64,000 nucleotides of DNA from Pseudooceanicola nitratireducens. Lineage in GTDB: Bacteria; Pseudomonadota; Alphaproteobacteria; Rhodobacterales; Rhodobacteraceae. The stretch's first letter is position 1, and every line of letters starts with the position of its first letter. Under the pieces are notes generated by a model. The model searched no databases, was not told the origin of the DNA, and saw only the letters and a program-made list of their open reading frames with translations. Location: assembly GCF_900109195.1 (NCBI RefSeq), contig NZ_FNZG01000001.1, positions 558,001 through 622,000 on the forward strand. Direction: 5' to 3'. Position numbers and translations under genes: made by a program. Positions 62,838 through 64,000 of the stretch are shown here, one piece after another.

Positions 62838-64000
62838 TCAGCGGACCTTCACTTCGGTCAACTCTTCGCCCTCGGGCGACATGACATGCGTGGAACAGGC
62901 CAGGCAGGGGTCGAAACTGTGCAGCGTGCGCAGGATCTCGACCGGTTCTTCCGGGCGTTCCATGGGCGTGTTCATCAGGCTGGCCTCAAACGCGCCGATA
63001 TTGCCGGCGGTGTCGCGGGGCGATCCGTTCCAGGTGGTCGGCACCACGCATTGGTAGTTCTCGATCCGGCCGTCCTTGATCTTGATCCAATGGCCAAGCG
63101 CCCCGCGCGGAGCCTCGGTCGCGCCGACGCCTTTGGCCTCTTTCGGCCAGGTCGAGGGATCCCACTTTTCGATATTCGCCGTGGTTTCGTCGCCGTTCTT
63201 GATGTTCTGCACCAGCTTGTCGAAGAAATGCTTCTGCAAACGACCGCAGTATTCGGATTCCAGCGCCCGCGCGGCGGTGCGTCCCAGGGTCGAGAAGATC
63301 GCCTCCATCGGCAGGTTCATGTCACGCAGGAAGCCGTCGACCTGGTTCTTGATGTCCTCATGGCCCTTGGCATAGCCCACCACGTAGCGGGCAAGGGGGC
63401 CGACCTCCATCGCGTGGCCGCGCCAGCGCGGGGCCTTGATCCAGGAATACTTGGCCGCCTCGTCCAGTTCCTTGATGTTGGTCTTGGTGCCCTTGGCATT
63501 GGGACCCAGTTCGAACTTGGCCTCGGTGACGCCGTCCCAGGGGTGCAGGCCCTTGCCCGGCTCGCCATAGGTGTACCAGGAGTGGTCGACGAATTCCTGC
63601 ACCTGTTCGGGGTCGCGCATGTCGACGTCATGCACCTCGTTGAGGTTGCCGTTGATGATCGCGCCGCGCGGCAGGTGAAGCTGCTCGGGGCTGAAATCAT
63701 TCGGGTTTTCTGGGATGTCGCCATAGGCCAGGCAGGCCTTCGACGACAGGCCGCCGCCATAGAGCCAGCTTTTGTAGAAGCCGCCGATCGCCTTGACGTC
63801 GGGAAGATAGACGTTGCGGTTGAATTCGTCGCACTTGTCGATGATCGAGGACACCAGGTTCAGGCGTTCCATGTTGATCGCGCCGACAGCCCCGGTGGAA
63901 TGCACGTTGATCGGGCAGGGCACGCCGCCGACCAGCCAGTTGGGATGCGGGTTCTTGCCGCCAAAGATCGTGTGGACCTTGACGATTTCCTTCTGCAGGT
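62838..64000 (-). CDS. hupL: [NiFe] uptake hydrogenase large subunit (5' partial)
   Basis: The C-terminal ~387 residues of the catalytic large subunit; the frame continues past the window end. It oxidises hydrogen in the periplasm. The C-terminal active-site motif DPCLACSTH is followed by a 15-residue tail ([15 protein letters not shown]) that HupD would remove after the His. The [16 protein letters not shown]-type segment is visible at the window edge. It is 20 bases upstream of the small hup gene. The active-site N-terminal cysteines are outside the window. Confidence 0.97.
   Translation of the reverse strand, partial: LQKEIVKVHTIFGGKNPHPNWLVGGVPCPINVHSTGAVGAINMERLNLVSSIIDKCDEFNRNVYLPDVKAIGGFYKSWLYGGGLSSKACLAYGDIPENPNDFSPEQLHLPRGAIINGNLNEVHDVDMRDPEQVQEFVDHSWYTYGEPGKGLHPWDGVTEAKFELGPNAKGTKTNIKELDEAAKYSWIKAPRWRGHAMEVGPLARYVVGYAKGHEDIKNQVDGFLRDMNLPMEAIFSTLGRTAARALESEYCGRLQKHFFDKLVQNIKNGDETTANIEKWDPSTWPKEAKGVGATEAPRGALGHWIKIKDGRIENYQCVVPTTWNGSPRDTAGNIGAFEASLMNTPMERPEEPVEILRTLHSFDPCLACSTHVMSPEGEELTEVKVR

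Overview
The window is GC-rich DNA from an alphaproteobacterium, most likely a Rhodobacteraceae (Roseobacter/Rhodobacter type). Supporting signs are the gene order of the hydrogenase cluster (that of the Rhodobacter hup/hyp locus), a DUF6280 protein typical of the family, an alphaproteobacterial GTTC-N7-GTTC SOS box, and a PopZ-like (DUF2497-type) protein. This placement is inference from gene content; no search was run.

Layout. 1-6883 (+): nitrate/nitrite assimilation operon nirB (5' cut by the window)-nirD-nasA-trpD2/ybiB-like-cysG-like, with overlapping stops and starts. 6991-7872: FAH-family hydrolase. 8018-9181: a decayed NERD-domain gene and a small Cys/Asp-repeat protein. 9327-14835: a 5.4-kb integrative element in tRNA-Cys(GCA), bounded by a perfect 66-bp direct repeat. 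It has a tyrosine integrase with a small overlapping partner gene, repeated arm-type sites beside both ends, and cargo. The cargo is two divergent unknown genes, then a HipA-like kinase gene with a TTG start under a 22-bp palindrome, followed by an unrecognised 301-residue partner. The DNA is visibly less GC-rich than its surroundings. 15044-18922: pcm-type methyltransferase, TolC-type channel, PopZ-like acidic protein. 19419-23774: cobQ, DUF6280, efp, ygfZ-like gene, glycosyltransferase. 23626-30431: ABC exporter coupled to a tyrosine phosphatase, flavin monooxygenase-like enzyme, class V aminotransferase, small membrane protein, hisC-like aminotransferase. 30653-41013: crotonase, a long gene-free stretch, a very acidic 852-residue protein, thiamine pyrophosphokinase, DMT transporter, sdaA, rpiA, gor. 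41078-45173: hflK-hflC-DUF2065-degP-type protease. 45588-52026: membrane-anchored unknown, peptidoglycan-binding lipoprotein, SOS-box gene encoding only the DnaE2 C-terminal OB fold, [2Fe-2S] ferredoxin, VCBS-like exported protein, purD, DUF3422 protein. 52252-64000 (-): [NiFe] uptake hydrogenase cluster hupL (partial)-small ORF-hupC-hupD-F-G-H-J-K-hypA-B-hupR-hypC-D-E.

Function. The nas/nir genes make ammonium from nitrate, with CysG supplying siroheme for NirB. The hup/hyp genes make and mature a membrane-bound uptake hydrogenase: HypA/B insert nickel, HypC/D/E build the Fe(CN)2CO group, HupF-K handle the subunits, HupD cleaves the HupL tail, and HupR is the transcription regulator. The least understood parts are the tRNA-Cys island with its kinase/partner pair, the SOS-controlled OB-fold gene, and the tiny extra gene between hupL and hupC.
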